Assembly (NCBI GenBank): GCA_032716605.1
Contig: CM064523.1
Location: forward strand, 40,455,526 to 40,519,525
Reading direction: 5' to 3'
From: Paralithodes platypus
Lineage: Eukaryota > Arthropoda > Malacostraca > Decapoda > Lithodidae
DNA length: 64,000 nucleotides
Made by a program: the position numbers and the translations under genes. The notes under the pieces are model-generated. The model did not search any database, was not told the DNA's origin, and saw only the letters and a program-made list of their open reading frames with translations. Numbering within the stretch: position 1 is the stretch's first letter; the number at the start of each line of letters is the position of its first letter. Shown piece after piece: positions 11,021 to 21,328 of this stretch.

Positions 11021-11399
11021 CAAAAAACTTACAAACTGCAACAGACTTAAATCGTCCTTACGAGGCAGTTTGGATTATCTACACTGCTAAGCTTACGCTG
11101 GCATGGAAACCAAGCAGTATAGAAAACTGAGATGGAGTTTCGGAGAGCATAGGAAGAAAAGGAGATAGATTAGTAGTCTTCGCTCATTCTACATCTAAGA
11201 TCTGCAAGAAAGAAACATAAAATAATACTTTCGGCCATGGGTAAACAAAAATGCAGAAATTCTATCTTCATTGCAATTTGTAGTATTTTTTCATTACGAC
11301 TTGGAGCTATTCTGGAAGAAATGTTGTTAATTGAGGGTTAGTGGCCAAGTATTTATGTAGACAGTTCTTGAAAGTCTCAACTGCACTACCATTCTCTAT

Positions 11400-12216
11400 G
11401 TGGATGAGGGAGACATAAGGGAAAAATGCATGTGACGAGTGCCTCCCAAAGAGTGGAAAGAGTGACAGGGCCAAAATCAAGGAATGATTGGGCCAACATT
11501 TCTAGACACACGGAGATTGAAGTAATTTATGTCATAGGATGAGGGAAATATGGATTCAGGGAGAGAGTTCCAGAGCTCAGGTGTTGAATAAAAGAAAGAT
11601 TGAGAGTATCGTTTCACTCTTGAGTTGAAGAATTGAACAGAGTAGGGGTGGGATTGTGTTGCAAGACGGGTGCTACATACTCTATATAGAGGAGGTAGTA
11701 TACACTGAGAGAGCTCTAAGCAACACTGATTATTGTAATAGCGGTAAAATAGCGAGAGAGATGCAACATCGCGGCAAAAAGAGACAGATTGCAGAGAATC
11801 GGTAAATGAACGTGAGTTAATGAGACAAAAAGCTTTCTTTTCTGCTTTGTCTAGAAGTCTTGTGTGAGAGAATCCTCCCCACACATGCGATCAATACTCA
11901 GTACAAGGACTCACTGAGCCCCTGTACAGAGCAAGAAGCTGTGCAGGGGTGAAGGACCACCTGATGCGGTTGAGCAGACCCAGCTTCTGGGAAGCCGTTT
12001 TAGCAAGAGTGGTAATATGGTCTTTCCAAGAGCGAAAGAGACACCGAGAATACTGAGAGAAGGTGAAGGGTTGATTTTTGTATTGTTGAAATATAAGGGA
12101 TAGTCCTCTGGGAGTTCTTGACGGGTATATAAAGGGAGACATTTTTTTTTGTGGAAGCATTGAAAGTAACAAGATTTTCTCTGCCCCAATTGCAAATGGT
12201 TGTTAGATCAGAAGAG
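11400..12216 (-). mobile_element. LINE-alpha copy 3, 5'-truncated, inside the CR1-like relic
   Basis: The open frame at 11477-11884 encodes the LINE-alpha C-terminal domain (MWGGFSHTRLLDKAEKKAF, SLFYRYYNNQCCLELSQCI, SHPYSVQFFNSRVKRYSQSF), and 11911-12195 encodes the thumb (TRQELPEDYPLYFNNTKINP). The match stops abruptly at about 12216, where sequence switches to the CR1-like relic, as expected for a 5'-truncated LINE insertion. Confidence 0.85.
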
Positions 12217-12615
12217 AGTTGGTTCCAAATGTTCACAACACGATTGTCGAAGAAGTGTTTTGCTTCAATAGAATTAAATCGCTTTACTATAGTCTCACAA
12301 CCATTGTTTCTAGCGAAGTTTGATCGATTGATAGTGAAGTTATCACTTACATTTAGGTAGCTGAATTCCTTAAAATTCTTGAACAAAGTCTATTAAATCA
12401 CCTTTCAATCTGCATTTGGTTTAACTTTACTAATTTAGTTCTTTTAGAAGCTCCTCATATGGTTTGTTTCGCAATCTACTGTAGGTATGCTAGATATTAT
12501 AACTCTCAGATCTTTTTCTTTATCTGCATTTGAAAGTTAATTGCTATTCATTGAGTAGTCTTCGTGAACTGCAGATGTGTAATACTTTGCATTTTTCAAT
12601 GTTGAACTTCTTTTG

Positions 12616-12825
12616 TCATTGTTCTGCCCATCTGATTAAAGTGTAAGATCTTTGTAATTGTTGCCAATGTACTGTTGAGGTTACTTTGCTAATATTTGTT
12701 GAGTCATCTGCAAACTTTGATATTTTACATTTTATCCCTTCGTCAATGTCATTTATGAAAATTATTAACAGGATAGGTTCCAACGCTAAACCATGGGGAA
12801 CACTGTTTAAATTGCACCAATCCAA
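12616..12825 (-). pseudogene. CR1-like RT palm fragment
   Basis: A 69-codon frame carries NSVPHGLALEPILLIIFIND (a decayed GVPQGSVLGPILF motif B) and ISKFADDSTN (motif C, FADD), matching the RT at 39048-41120. The QGS of motif B is lost. A relic of the CR1-like element that spans 11270-15660. Confidence 0.8.
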
Positions 12826-12898
12826 TTATTTTTCATTAATTACAACTTGTTGTTTAGGACCTGAGAGCCAGTCTTCGAGCCATTCTGTATATTTCCTG

Positions 12899-13316
12899 TT
12901 AGTGATAACCCGGGTTCGAATCCTGGCGGATCATATAAACTTTAATTAATTTCATTGGGAGTGTTGGGGGTTGTGGTGAAATTAATAACATATAGATTAT
13001 TAGTAGGTTCCGGGATATTTCGTCGCGAGGCCGGTCTATATGATCTGTGCCCCATGAATATTCTTTCCTCTCACTTAAAAAATAGGCTACCATAGCGCGG
13101 TTGGGAGTATGAACATGATAGATTAATATCCAGTATTCGAGAATGGATAATAAGTCGTAGGCGTGTGCATAAACCTTTAACCGTCCTGGTGGTGTAATGG
13201 TTAAGGTGGCAAAAATCTGTGTGTGATAACCCGGGTCCGAATCCTGGCGGATCATATATACTTTAATTAATTTCATTGGGAGTGTTGGGTGTTGTGGTGA
13301 AATTAATAAAATATAG
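12899..13316 (+). mobile_element. tRNA-derived SINE insertion with duplicated 3' body
   Basis: A tRNA-like head lies at 13183-13256. TGGTGTAATGGTTAAGGTGG resembles the D-arm/A-box region, and GGTCCGAATCC is a B box. A 92-bp body starting at the B-box arm is present twice: 12904-12995 (with GGTTCGAATCC) and 13225-13316, about 90% or more identical by eye. The first copy lacks the head. The segment interrupts the CR1-like relic between its palm motifs. Pol III transcription from the second copy is plausible but not shown. Confidence 0.75.
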
Positions 13317-13574
13317 AATACTATGGGCTTTCACTTTGTTAATAAGTCGCTTATGGGACACTGTATCAAATGCTTTCTGAATGTCAAGATAGAACAAGTT
13401 GACTGCCCTCTCCTCATAAGTTTTGTAAACTTTGTTGATGAAATCAAGTAAATATTTTAAGCATGCACGACTGTTGTGAATCTTTTATGAGTTTGTATTC
13501 CTCTAATATTCTACTGTTTTGTCTCTTATAATGATTTCCATCAGCTTGCAAACTACCGAAGTCAAGCTAATTGA

Positions 13575-14855
13575 CCCTACAAAGAATTCACCTGCGACCT
13601 CTGGTGGACGCTTCCGAACTAGCGCCAGAGCCACGACTGTCGACATCAACAATACCCAACACTTAGGATATACACAGTTTATCTCAATTTTTTGTTATTC
13701 TACATGTTTATATTTTAAATAAAGTGGTAGTGGTGGATAGAGTGGTAGTATTAGATAAAGTGATAGTGGTGGATAAAGTGGTAGTGGTGGATAAAGTGGT
13801 AGTATTAGATAAAGTGATATAGGTGGATAAAGTGGTGCTGTTATATAAAGTGGTAGTGTTAGATAAAGTGGTAGTTGATAAAGTGGTAGTGGTGGATACA
13901 GTTGTAGTAGTGGATAAAATGGTAGTGGTGGATACAGTGGTAGTGGAGAATAAAGTGGTAGTGGAGGGTAAAGTGGTAGTGTTAGACAAAGTGGTAATGT
14001 TAGATAAAGTGGTAGTGGTAGATAGAGTTGTAGTAGTGGATAAAGTGGTAGTTCTGGATAAAGTGGTAGTGGTGGATAAAGTGGTAGTGGTGAATAAAGT
14101 GGTAGTTTGATAAAGTGGTAGTGGTGGATGAAGTTGTAGTGGTAGATAAAGTGGTAGTGTTGGATAAAGTGGTAGTGGTGGATAAAGTGGTAGTGGTAGA
14201 TAATGTGGCAGTGGTGGATAAAGTGGTAGTGGTGGATACAGTGGTAGTGGTAGATAAAGTGATAGTGGTAGATAAAGTGATAGTGGTGGATAAAGTGGTA
14301 GTGGTAGATAAAGTGGTAGTAGTGGATTAAGTGGTAGTGATAGATAAAGTGGTAGTGGTGGATAAAGTGGTAGTGGTAGATAAAGTGGTAGTGGTGGATA
14401 TAGTGGTAGTGGTGGATAAAGTGGTAGTGGTAGATAAAACGGTAGCGGTGGATACAGTGGTAGTGATAGATAAAGTGGTAGTGATGGATACAGTGGTAGT
14501 GGTGGATAAAGTGGTAGTGTTAGATAAAGTGGTAGTGGTGGATACAGTGGTAGTGTTAGATAAAGTGGTAGTTTTAGATAAAGTGGTAGCGGTGGATACA
14601 GTGGTAGTGTTAGGTAAAGTGGTAGTGGTGGATAAAGTGGTAGTGGTGGATAAAGTGGTAGTGTTAGATAAAGTGGTAGTGGTAGACCAATGTATGCATC
14701 AGCTAAAGACGTTTTGACTAACTGCTTATAATAAAGAATTGTTGAAGGAGAGGGAGGGTGGATAGGTTCGCGATGTCGCCAATTTCCCACAATGCACCGC
14801 GGTAAACATTGCGTTCAGCGCCTCTATCGGCCACTGTAGGCATTTATTGGTAGGG
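13575..14855. mobile_element. 1.28-kb insert with CCCTAC...GTAGGG ends carrying a minisatellite
   Basis: The CR1-like relic is interrupted between ...AGCTAATTGA and AAAATTGGTCGATAAT..., and the interrupting segment begins CCCTAC and ends GTAGGG. The inverted similarity extends imperfectly for about 14 bases. Short repeats around the ends (AATTG) may be a decayed target duplication. This is consistent with a small non-autonomous DNA transposon of unknown superfamily. No transposase is visible. Confidence 0.45.
13719..14693. repeat. 18-bp minisatellite (GTGGTAGTGGTGGATAAA)n
   Basis: About 54 units with variants at the GGT/AGT/TTA and AAA/ACA/AGA positions. Because 18 is a multiple of 3, all frames without a stop stay open: the plus strand reads VDKVVV repeats and the minus strand LPLYPP or TTTLS repeats. 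These are not genes. Confidence 0.95.
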
Positions 14856-15792
14856 AAAATTGGTCGATAATTCCCTGGAGAGGTCTTGTTTCCTTCTTGA
14901 ATATGGGCGTGGCATCACATTAGTTAATATCCATTCGTGGGGAAATTCTCCAATAATTAGTGATTTGGTAAAAAGGGAGGAGAGTGGGTTTAATATGTCG
15001 TTTTTCGCTTCTTTTAGAATTCTTGGGAATATTTTGTCAGGGCCTGGATTTATTTTTTTATTTTTATATTATTGATTGTTTGCAGAATATCGCTTACCTG
15101 AATCATGCAGTTACTAAGGTCAGTACCGTTAGTTTTATTCGTAGGTGTTGGTTGATTTTCGAAAAAGTACTCGGTTGTAAAATCAGATTCAAAATAATTA
15201 AATAAGCATGTTCGCCATTTCTACATCGTTATCTGTATGTTCACCGTCGTCATCGGCAAGAGGACCAATTGTCGAAGTTAGTATTTTGTCTTTTCTATAT
15301 AACTATGACATTCTTTCGGATTTGATTTACTAGGTGTTGGCAATTTAGAGTTCTAATTTCATTGTTCCACCACTTTGGTTTACTGTTTCGCACGGAGGCG
15401 CCTGTTACGTAAAGGTACGCATGCCTTAGTGGCTTCATTTAGTTTGTTGGAGAATATTTCCCATGATCGATTTACATCATGAGTTTCAGACATTCAGTAT
15501 TATCAAGACACCTACTAAGTCTGCTAATGTCAGCCTTCCGATAATTTGCAACTTTTTCTTTGGTCTCATTTGCTTTATCTTTTGTATATGCAGGCACGTA
15601 TCTTTTATAATGTTAATATTTAATGATACGATACGATGATCACTAGAACAAATTTCAAGTACGATTTTAACGCTATGAGAAGAGAGGGAGGAGAGGATAG
15701 AGGAAAGGAGATGGGAGGAAGTAGGAGAAGGAAGGAATGATGGTTGTACGAAATTAGATGGAAGGTGTAGGGGAAGAGGTGTACAGAGAGAT

Positions 15793-15796
<4 letters not shown>

Positions 15797-15873
<77 letters not shown>

Positions 15874-15882
15874 GAGCAATCG
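15797..15882. repeat. (GA)n microsatellite
   Basis: A near-perfect AG dinucleotide run of about 80 bases within a wider purine-rich stretch (about 15670-15960). Confidence 0.95.
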
Positions 15883-16205
15883 GAGGTGAGAGGAGAGACA
15901 TGGAAGGCAGACGAGGAGGGGAAGGAGGGATGGGGCTATAAGGACGAAGTAGGAGCACATACTAATGTATAAGAAGAGAAAGAATTTTGAGATAGAGAGA
16001 AAGAACTGACGGACTGGCAATAGTACAAAACCTATCTCTCTCTCTGTTTGTGTTTGTTCGTATTGTTTGTATTGTTTATCTCCATTATATTCATATACAC
16101 ATGTATTCATTATTTTCATTGATTTCATTAATTAGGCTTATTTGTAAATGAGTGGGTTGGTGATAATATGAATTCATGGAATGAAAGCTACATCTCTTAA
16201 ACATG

Positions 16206-16498
16206 GTTCACACATACAGAAGTGTGAGCTAGAATCACTGGGAGTAGGGAAAAATTTGAGCTCGTGGTCCTATTCGCGGAAAAAATCGATGACTCCTAGT
16301 GACTTGACCGACTCCTGTTAGACTCCCGGCCAGTTCCGGGCACTCGCAGTGGGTTGGCCAGGTCCCGCAGAATTTCACCCCTGCACAAAATTTGGGCCGC
16401 GAGTCTGACAACTCTTATTGACCCTCGCTGACTCTCGTTGACTCCTATTTACTCCTATCTACTCCCATGGACTCTCGTTGATACATAAATGACTCTGA
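16206..16498. mobile_element. Left end of outer PIF/Harbinger-like element (element H-B)
   Basis: Starts GTTCACACATACAG then AAGTGTGAGC, which is inverted at 33590-33622 (GCTCACACTCCTGTATG ... GTGTGAAC). Inside are many copies of the short motif GACTCCTR, in runs such as GACTCCTAGTGACTTGACC and ACTCCTATTTACTCC, shared with the right end at 33020-33590. The inner Harbinger element starts at 16499, so this is a stub cut off by that insertion. Confidence 0.6.
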
Positions 16499-16523
16499 TG
16501 CCCCTTTCACACATACAGGACTA

Positions 16524-16569
16524 GGGTGCCGCATGCAGCAGAGTAGCTACTCTGCTGCATGCGGCACCC
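16524..16569. repeat. Perfect 46-bp palindrome next to left TIR of H-A
   Basis: Two 23-base arms with no loop, from GGGTGCCGCATGC to GCATGCGGCACCC, centred on TAGCTA. The right end of H-A has only one arm at about 23154-23182 (CTACTCTGCTGCATGCGGCA). The left end has therefore gained an extra inverted arm, or the right end lost one. Confidence 0.95.
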
Positions 16570-17218
16570 GAGTCGGCACCTAGTCCTGACAATGCGGCTG
16601 TAGTCGTCTGTAGTCTGGTGAAGTCCTGGCAATGTGTGTCAAGTCGTGGCCCCAGAACAAAGTTTTGGTGAGTTTCAAAATTTTGTCCAGACTTGACATT
16701 TGTCTGGTGGATGCGGGGAGTAGTCTGCGCTAGTCGGCGCTAGTCGTCACTAGTCTTCTGTATGCGGCTGTAGTCCTTGAGTATAGCGTAGCGAATTGTG
16801 TGTCGTGTGTAGCATAAAGACTACAGCCGCATACAGGCGCATACACCCGAGTACAGCCGACAGACACGAGTACAGCCGCATAGGTCTGCTGAAGTCGTGT
16901 GCATAAATTTACATATATTTGCATATAATTATGCAATAATTGTGCAATAATATGAGTCGAACGAGTACAACCGACAATAGAGGATTTCAGCCGCAAGCAG
17001 CCGCATCGCAGCAGACTCCAACCACATTGACAGGAGTCCAGACGTACGACAACACCCGGAACCCAATATGGCAGAAGAGTCGAGCCAACTTGAGCAGACA
17101 AGTAACTGACAACAGAAACATCAAACCGACAACACAAAACTCGAACCGCAAACAGCCGCATCAAGCCGACAAGAAATATAAGAAATTTTTCCCAACAACA
17201 GAACGGCAACACGGCCCC

Positions 17219-17226
17219 TATATATA
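17219..17226 (+). promoter_or_regulatory. TATA box of the MADF-like gene
   Basis: TATATATA in a GC-rich context (GGCCCCTATATATAGGCCCC), 121 bases upstream of the ATG at 17347, between the left TIR region and the gene. The spacing suits transcription starting near 17250-17260. Inferred from sequence only. Confidence 0.6.
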
Positions 17227-17346
17227 GGCCCCAGGCAGCGTCCCAACCTCACTCGCACCACAGTTTTCAATGAGACCACCCACGACACACACCTCTCACC
17301 CTATCCCTCGCCTCGCCTCTACCCTCACCTCTACCGCCTGTACACC

Positions 17347-19648
17347 ATGCCACCACCCAAGAGAAAAACAAAGGCCAGGAAGTCGCCTAGTCCTCAGAAG
17401 ATCCAGAGGCCGGCAGAGGATAACAGATTGGAAGACTTCTTTGCAGACGAGACCCAGATGAGCGAAGAAGAGAGCTTGGATGTGATAGAAGACAGCCAGC
17501 TGCCACGCCAAGCCACCCCCGCTGCCAGGCGGCCGCCACCGCCACCACCACCACCAGCCCCTGCCCAAACCAGCATGCTACCGCCAGGGAGCAGTCAGGA
17601 GGACACCCAGGACACTCAGGAAACTCAAGAAAGCGACATGGGTGATGAGGCCTCCCCTGATGCTACCATCTACGGCGTAAAGGCGAAACGGACAATAACA
17701 AGGGTAGTGTTGCGCCCCGAGGACGAGCTCGCCGTGATGGAGTGGCTGCGGGCCCATACCTTCATGTACGACAAGCAGGCCCGGGAATTCAAGGACTCTG
17801 ACCGGAAGTGGCGCCTGTTTGAGAAAAAGGCCAAGACTCTGACCCCTCCAATTAAAGGTTAGTTTCCCCATATTGATACGTGAAATGTGATATTATGAAT
17901 ATTGACGTTGTTTACCTGTGTTAATAAGTGTTCTGTGTTGTGATGGATAGTGACACTGTGTACCTGTGTTGATACGTGTACTAAGGGGTGATATATAGTG
18001 ACATTGTTGTGCGATATACCCATTTATATTATATGTGAGTGTTTCCTGCAAACAGGTGCTCAGCTGAGGAGCTGGTGCGACAACATCCGCTCCAGGTTTG
18101 GCAAGCTGACGGCAAGAAAGAGTGGTGCTGGGGCAGAAGTGCCGTAGAGCGACCGGGATCAGTGGATCCTGGATCAGGGCAGCTTCTTTATTGGCCACAT
18201 TGTGCGGAACAAACCTCGTAGCACCGGTGATGTGAGTGTTTATTATATATACTGTATGTTCCTCCAATTCAGCAATAGTAATTTAATCATTTCCAATTAT
18301 TCCCTTAAGGCAGTTTTTATGTTACATTTTGCTGTCATGTTATGTAATAATGCATGCTTTGTGGTTTTAAACGAAACAATCTCCATAGATTTTTTAATTT
18401 AATTAATCATTATTTATTAACCTCATTACAACACCAAACTCCTACCCCCAAATGAAATTAATTACTGTATAACACATCCCGACTCACAACATTACAGTAT
18501 AAATGATATATCTGCTTTCCTCCGATAACACAGTTCATATAGCCGGCCGCATCACAACATAACATTATAAAATAATCTTCTTGCTTTCACCCCAAACAAC
18601 ACAGTTACCACGGCTTGCCACATCCGACGCCACCGATGATGCGCCTGATCTGGACGACCCTGGACTCGCGGGCAGGACAGAGGACGAGGAGCCTGCGTCT
18701 GGGGGAAGCTCCAGGCACAGCACAACACCAGGCAGCAAGCGGCAGAAGACATCCACCAACTCCGCTGAAATAGATCAGGTAAGAAAGATTATTGAAATGT
18801 GCATATGCAAACAAATGAATGTAAGCTGTGGAAAGGTAAGACAAGTTATATAATGTTAAGAGGTTCTCTGGACTGCGAAGGCGCTACTCCTACTGAAACG
18901 GTAAGGCAATTATTGACATGCGAAATTAACTTCATTAATGATGTAAACTAAACATATTGTATGTACATGTCCCTCTTATGTAATATTTCAAATACATTTC
19001 TTACAGAAATCTGGAATGCAGATGGAGATTTATGTTATTATGAGTGTGCATTGCATAATTATTCTGACACTGACTGATAATAACCAACTTTTTTGACATC
19101 TCTCTTTCTAGATACAGCAGACGGTGGCCGCGTTCTGCAAGGACGTCACGGACCTCCGGGAATCAGTGAGGACAGGAGGTGGCGCCATCAAGCCACATGT
19201 TGCCGTGTTCGTTGCCTACATTGCTGAGTTGATGAACGAGTGGTCTTCCGAAGACTGCAACATGGGTCAGCAGCAGATCACTACGTATGTGCTGCAGGTA
19301 GACCAGATGGTGCGGCAACGGGCTTCGGGGGCAAAGGCAACCCCAGCAGCTGCGGCACCACCCCCCGTCCAACCTCCACAACCCTCCGTCAGCGGCCTGC
19401 AGCTTGGGCCACAACTGTATCAACAACGTGGGCCACAGCTGACTCCACAACTGACCCAACAACTTGGACCGGCCCCACAGTTTACGTCCAGCTTGTGGGG
19501 CAGCTCCACCCCCACATATGGCACACACCTCGCTGTGCGCGCCACACCAGGGAGAGGCTACCAGAGGCAACTGTTTGATGTGAGCCTCACTAACCTGGAC
19601 TCACCTAATCAAACACTGCACACACCGCAGCACGAGGGTGGTCAGTAA
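17347..19648 (+). CDS. Harbinger-associated MADF/Myb-SANT-like protein, four exons
   Basis: Predicted exons 17347-17857, 18056-18231, 18605-18778 and 19112-19648, all with GT-AG introns and phases that fit (1, 0, 0), total 465 codons plus stop. The N-terminus is basic and proline-rich, with an acidic stretch. Residues about 115-230, spanning exons 1-2, form a MADF/Myb-like DNA-binding domain (LRPEDELAVMEWLRAH, CDNIRSRFGKLTARKSGAGA, DRDQWIL). The C-terminus is Q/P-rich. In this superfamily such a protein binds transposon ends and recruits the transposase to DNA. One in-frame TAG at 18145-18147, between GAEVP and SDRDQW, interrupts the domain. AATAAA follows at about 19676. Confidence 0.8.
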
Positions 19649-19675
19649 ACAATGTCAAAAACATGTAAACATTAA

Positions 19676-19681
19676 AATAAA
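19676..19681 (+). terminator. Poly(A) signal after the MADF-like gene
   Basis: AATAAA 28 bases past the stop codon of the four-exon gene. Motif match only; the surrounding DNA is AT-rich, so chance occurrence is possible. Confidence 0.45.
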
Positions 19682-20049
19682 ATTATGTTGTGAATATTGT
19701 GTTTAGAATTCCAATCCCATATGACAGTAATATGTTCTGAAACAATAAATAATACTTATGTTTGCTGAAAATAGTCTCCAGTAATAATAAAAATAAATAT
19801 ATAACATGGCAAGAAAATATTGACTAGACTTCATATTCGTTCACATAAGTTAGTACTAAATAAAATAAAGATGAATATAATATATGTTTGTTGAAACTAA
19901 TATACACTCATCATATACAAATGGGAGTTACGGCAATAACAAGGCAAGAAAGTAATGGCCAGATATGTATAAATATGAATATATAATAATAAAATGTAAA
20001 TGATGCATTACAGTGACATAATAAGTTACTGAATGTCAGGGAAATACTG

Positions 20050-20820
20050 AATACATACATACATACATAACATTTTAAGACTGAGTGTTCCACACATAAG
20101 TGCAGTTTCAGTCTCTTGTCCTAATGGCGGCATTCCAGGCAACCCTGTTAAGGGCTGCTTCACTTGTCAAGTTCTTGAATTTGAGATCGGCGCGTATAGT
20201 CCGATCCCAGGTCTTCCTCGGTCCACCCCTTGGTGCAGCTCCCTCCACAATCACAGACCTGCATTTTTTCACCCAATTTTGTTCATCCATTCTCTCCACA
20301 TGTCCATACCATCCCAGTCTACTTGTACGCATCACCTCGCTAATGCTCTTTATACCTAAACGTCTCCTCAGCTCAACGTTTGTTATTCTATCCTGTAGCC
20401 TGGCCCCACACATCCATCTCACCATTCTCATCTCATTACGCTCCATTCTGTTGACATCCTCTACTTTAACGGCCCATGTTTCTGAGGCATACGTCATTGC
20501 ACTTCTAACACATGAGGCATACACCTTTCCCTTCATGGGGAGAGGCATTCTTTTCATGGTCAGGATTGGCATCAATTCTCTGAACTTCCCCCAGCCACAC
20601 CTAATTCTAGCAACAGTGGCAGCCTCAGCCCCACCACCGGCAGAGATGGTATCTCCTAGGTAACAAAACTTGTTCACCAGCTCCAAAGACTCATTTCCAA
20701 AATTCACAGCCACAGGATCATCACTTAACACAAGCTCGCCTTTGCACACTACGCACTCAAATTTCTCTATTTCTGACTTATCCTTCGGCAGGGGCCCCTT
20801 TATTCTACTACAGCGCTTAC
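20050..20820 (-). mobile_element. RTE-like LINE fragment, 5' truncated, with (CATA)n tail
   Basis: A 213-codon open frame (20108-20749) encodes the C-terminal part of an RTE-type polyprotein: NKFCYLGDTISAGGGAEAA, YASCVRSAMTYASETWAVK, MVRWMCGARLQDRITNVELR, LGWYGHVERMDEQNWVKKC and APRGGPRKTWD. Upstream codons to about 20815 (KRCSRIKGPLPKDKSEIEKF) continue the match. The 3' end is a (TACA)n run at 20054-20070, a usual RTE tail. It sits between the two genes of H-A and is probably a recent 5'-truncated insertion, since the retained frame is undamaged. Confidence 0.85.
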
Positions 20821-20897
20821 TCCCATGGTGTACCCAATAATGAAATAAAATGCCAAAGCAAATGAAGAGAATTGGAAATGAAAGTAATAATTATTAA

Positions 20898-21201
20898 CTC
20901 CTTGCAACATATATGATGCGATCGCGTCATATGGAACTTATAACCAAAATCTCATATGACGCGATCGCGTCATATGGACTTATCTCCATGCCTCTCCAAT
21001 AAGTTTATGATGCGATTTTGCGTCATATGAGCTCAGTAAGTCCGATAAGTTAGCTTACGATAAAACCGTTGGTGGCAACCTCAGCCTCCTCCGATAATTC
21101 TAACGGCCGCAGTGTTGTTGTGAGTGTAGTGCGAGGCAGTGGCAATGATCCCGGGGCTCCCGCCTCCTCGGACTTATTGGAACATAATATGTCTGAAGGA
21201 G
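20898..21201. mobile_element. 304-bp TTAA MITE (second family)
   Basis: Flanked by TTAA at 20894-20897 and 21202-21205. The ends are inverted: CTCCTTGCAACATATATG against CTCCTTCAGACATATTATG (reverse complement of the right end). It contains three copies of a short near-palindrome of the type ATGACGCGATCGCGTCATATG. No ORF. Probably mobilised by a piggyBac-like transposase in trans. Confidence 0.75.
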
Positions 21202-21328
21202 TTAATAAGAAACATATGAAGATAACAAATATGCAAATGATATGACAATGGCACGTATGATTTAATTAGAAAGAGCTGCAAAGTAGGTCAGTTAATATAT
21301 AATTAAAATACACACAATCATCGTACCT

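Larger units (their letters stand above)
11270..15660 (-). mobile_element. Degenerate CR1-like LINE (minus), broken by three insertions
   Basis: Pieces align in order to the better copy at 39030-41985. The extreme C-terminus is at about 11300-11396 (encoding ETFKNCLHKYLATNPQLTTF), NRVVNIWNQL and the preceding thumb lie at 12217-12390, SKFADDSTN and the palm at 12600-12898, the palm/finger at 13320-13574, and the fingers and upstream region at 14856-15660. Segments are separated by LINE-alpha (11400-12216), a SINE (12899-13316) and a minisatellite-bearing insert (13575-14855). Without the inserts it would be about 1.9 kb of strongly decayed sequence, older than its invaders. Confidence 0.8.

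Noticed and set aside
10610..11041. 143-codon S/L/F/P-rich minus-strand ORF
   Set aside because: Translation of a purine-rich tract; no motif or start context.
13183..13256. Functional tRNA gene
   Set aside because: A- and B-box-like sequences are present, but no convincing anticodon stem or closed acceptor stem; fits a tRNA-derived SINE.
13708..14790. 360-codon minus-strand ORF (LPLYPP/TTTLS repeats) and plus-strand VDKVVV ORFs
   Set aside because: The 18-bp minisatellite keeps any stop-free frame open; long ORFs on both strands over the same repeat are an artefact of period divisible by three.
15620..15958. 112-codon ORF with (SL)n
   Set aside because: Direct translation of the (GA)n microsatellite.
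16730..17212. 160-codon minus-strand ORF at the Harbinger left end
   Set aside because: Lies over subterminal repeats and the 5' UTR of the MADF-like gene; no domain.
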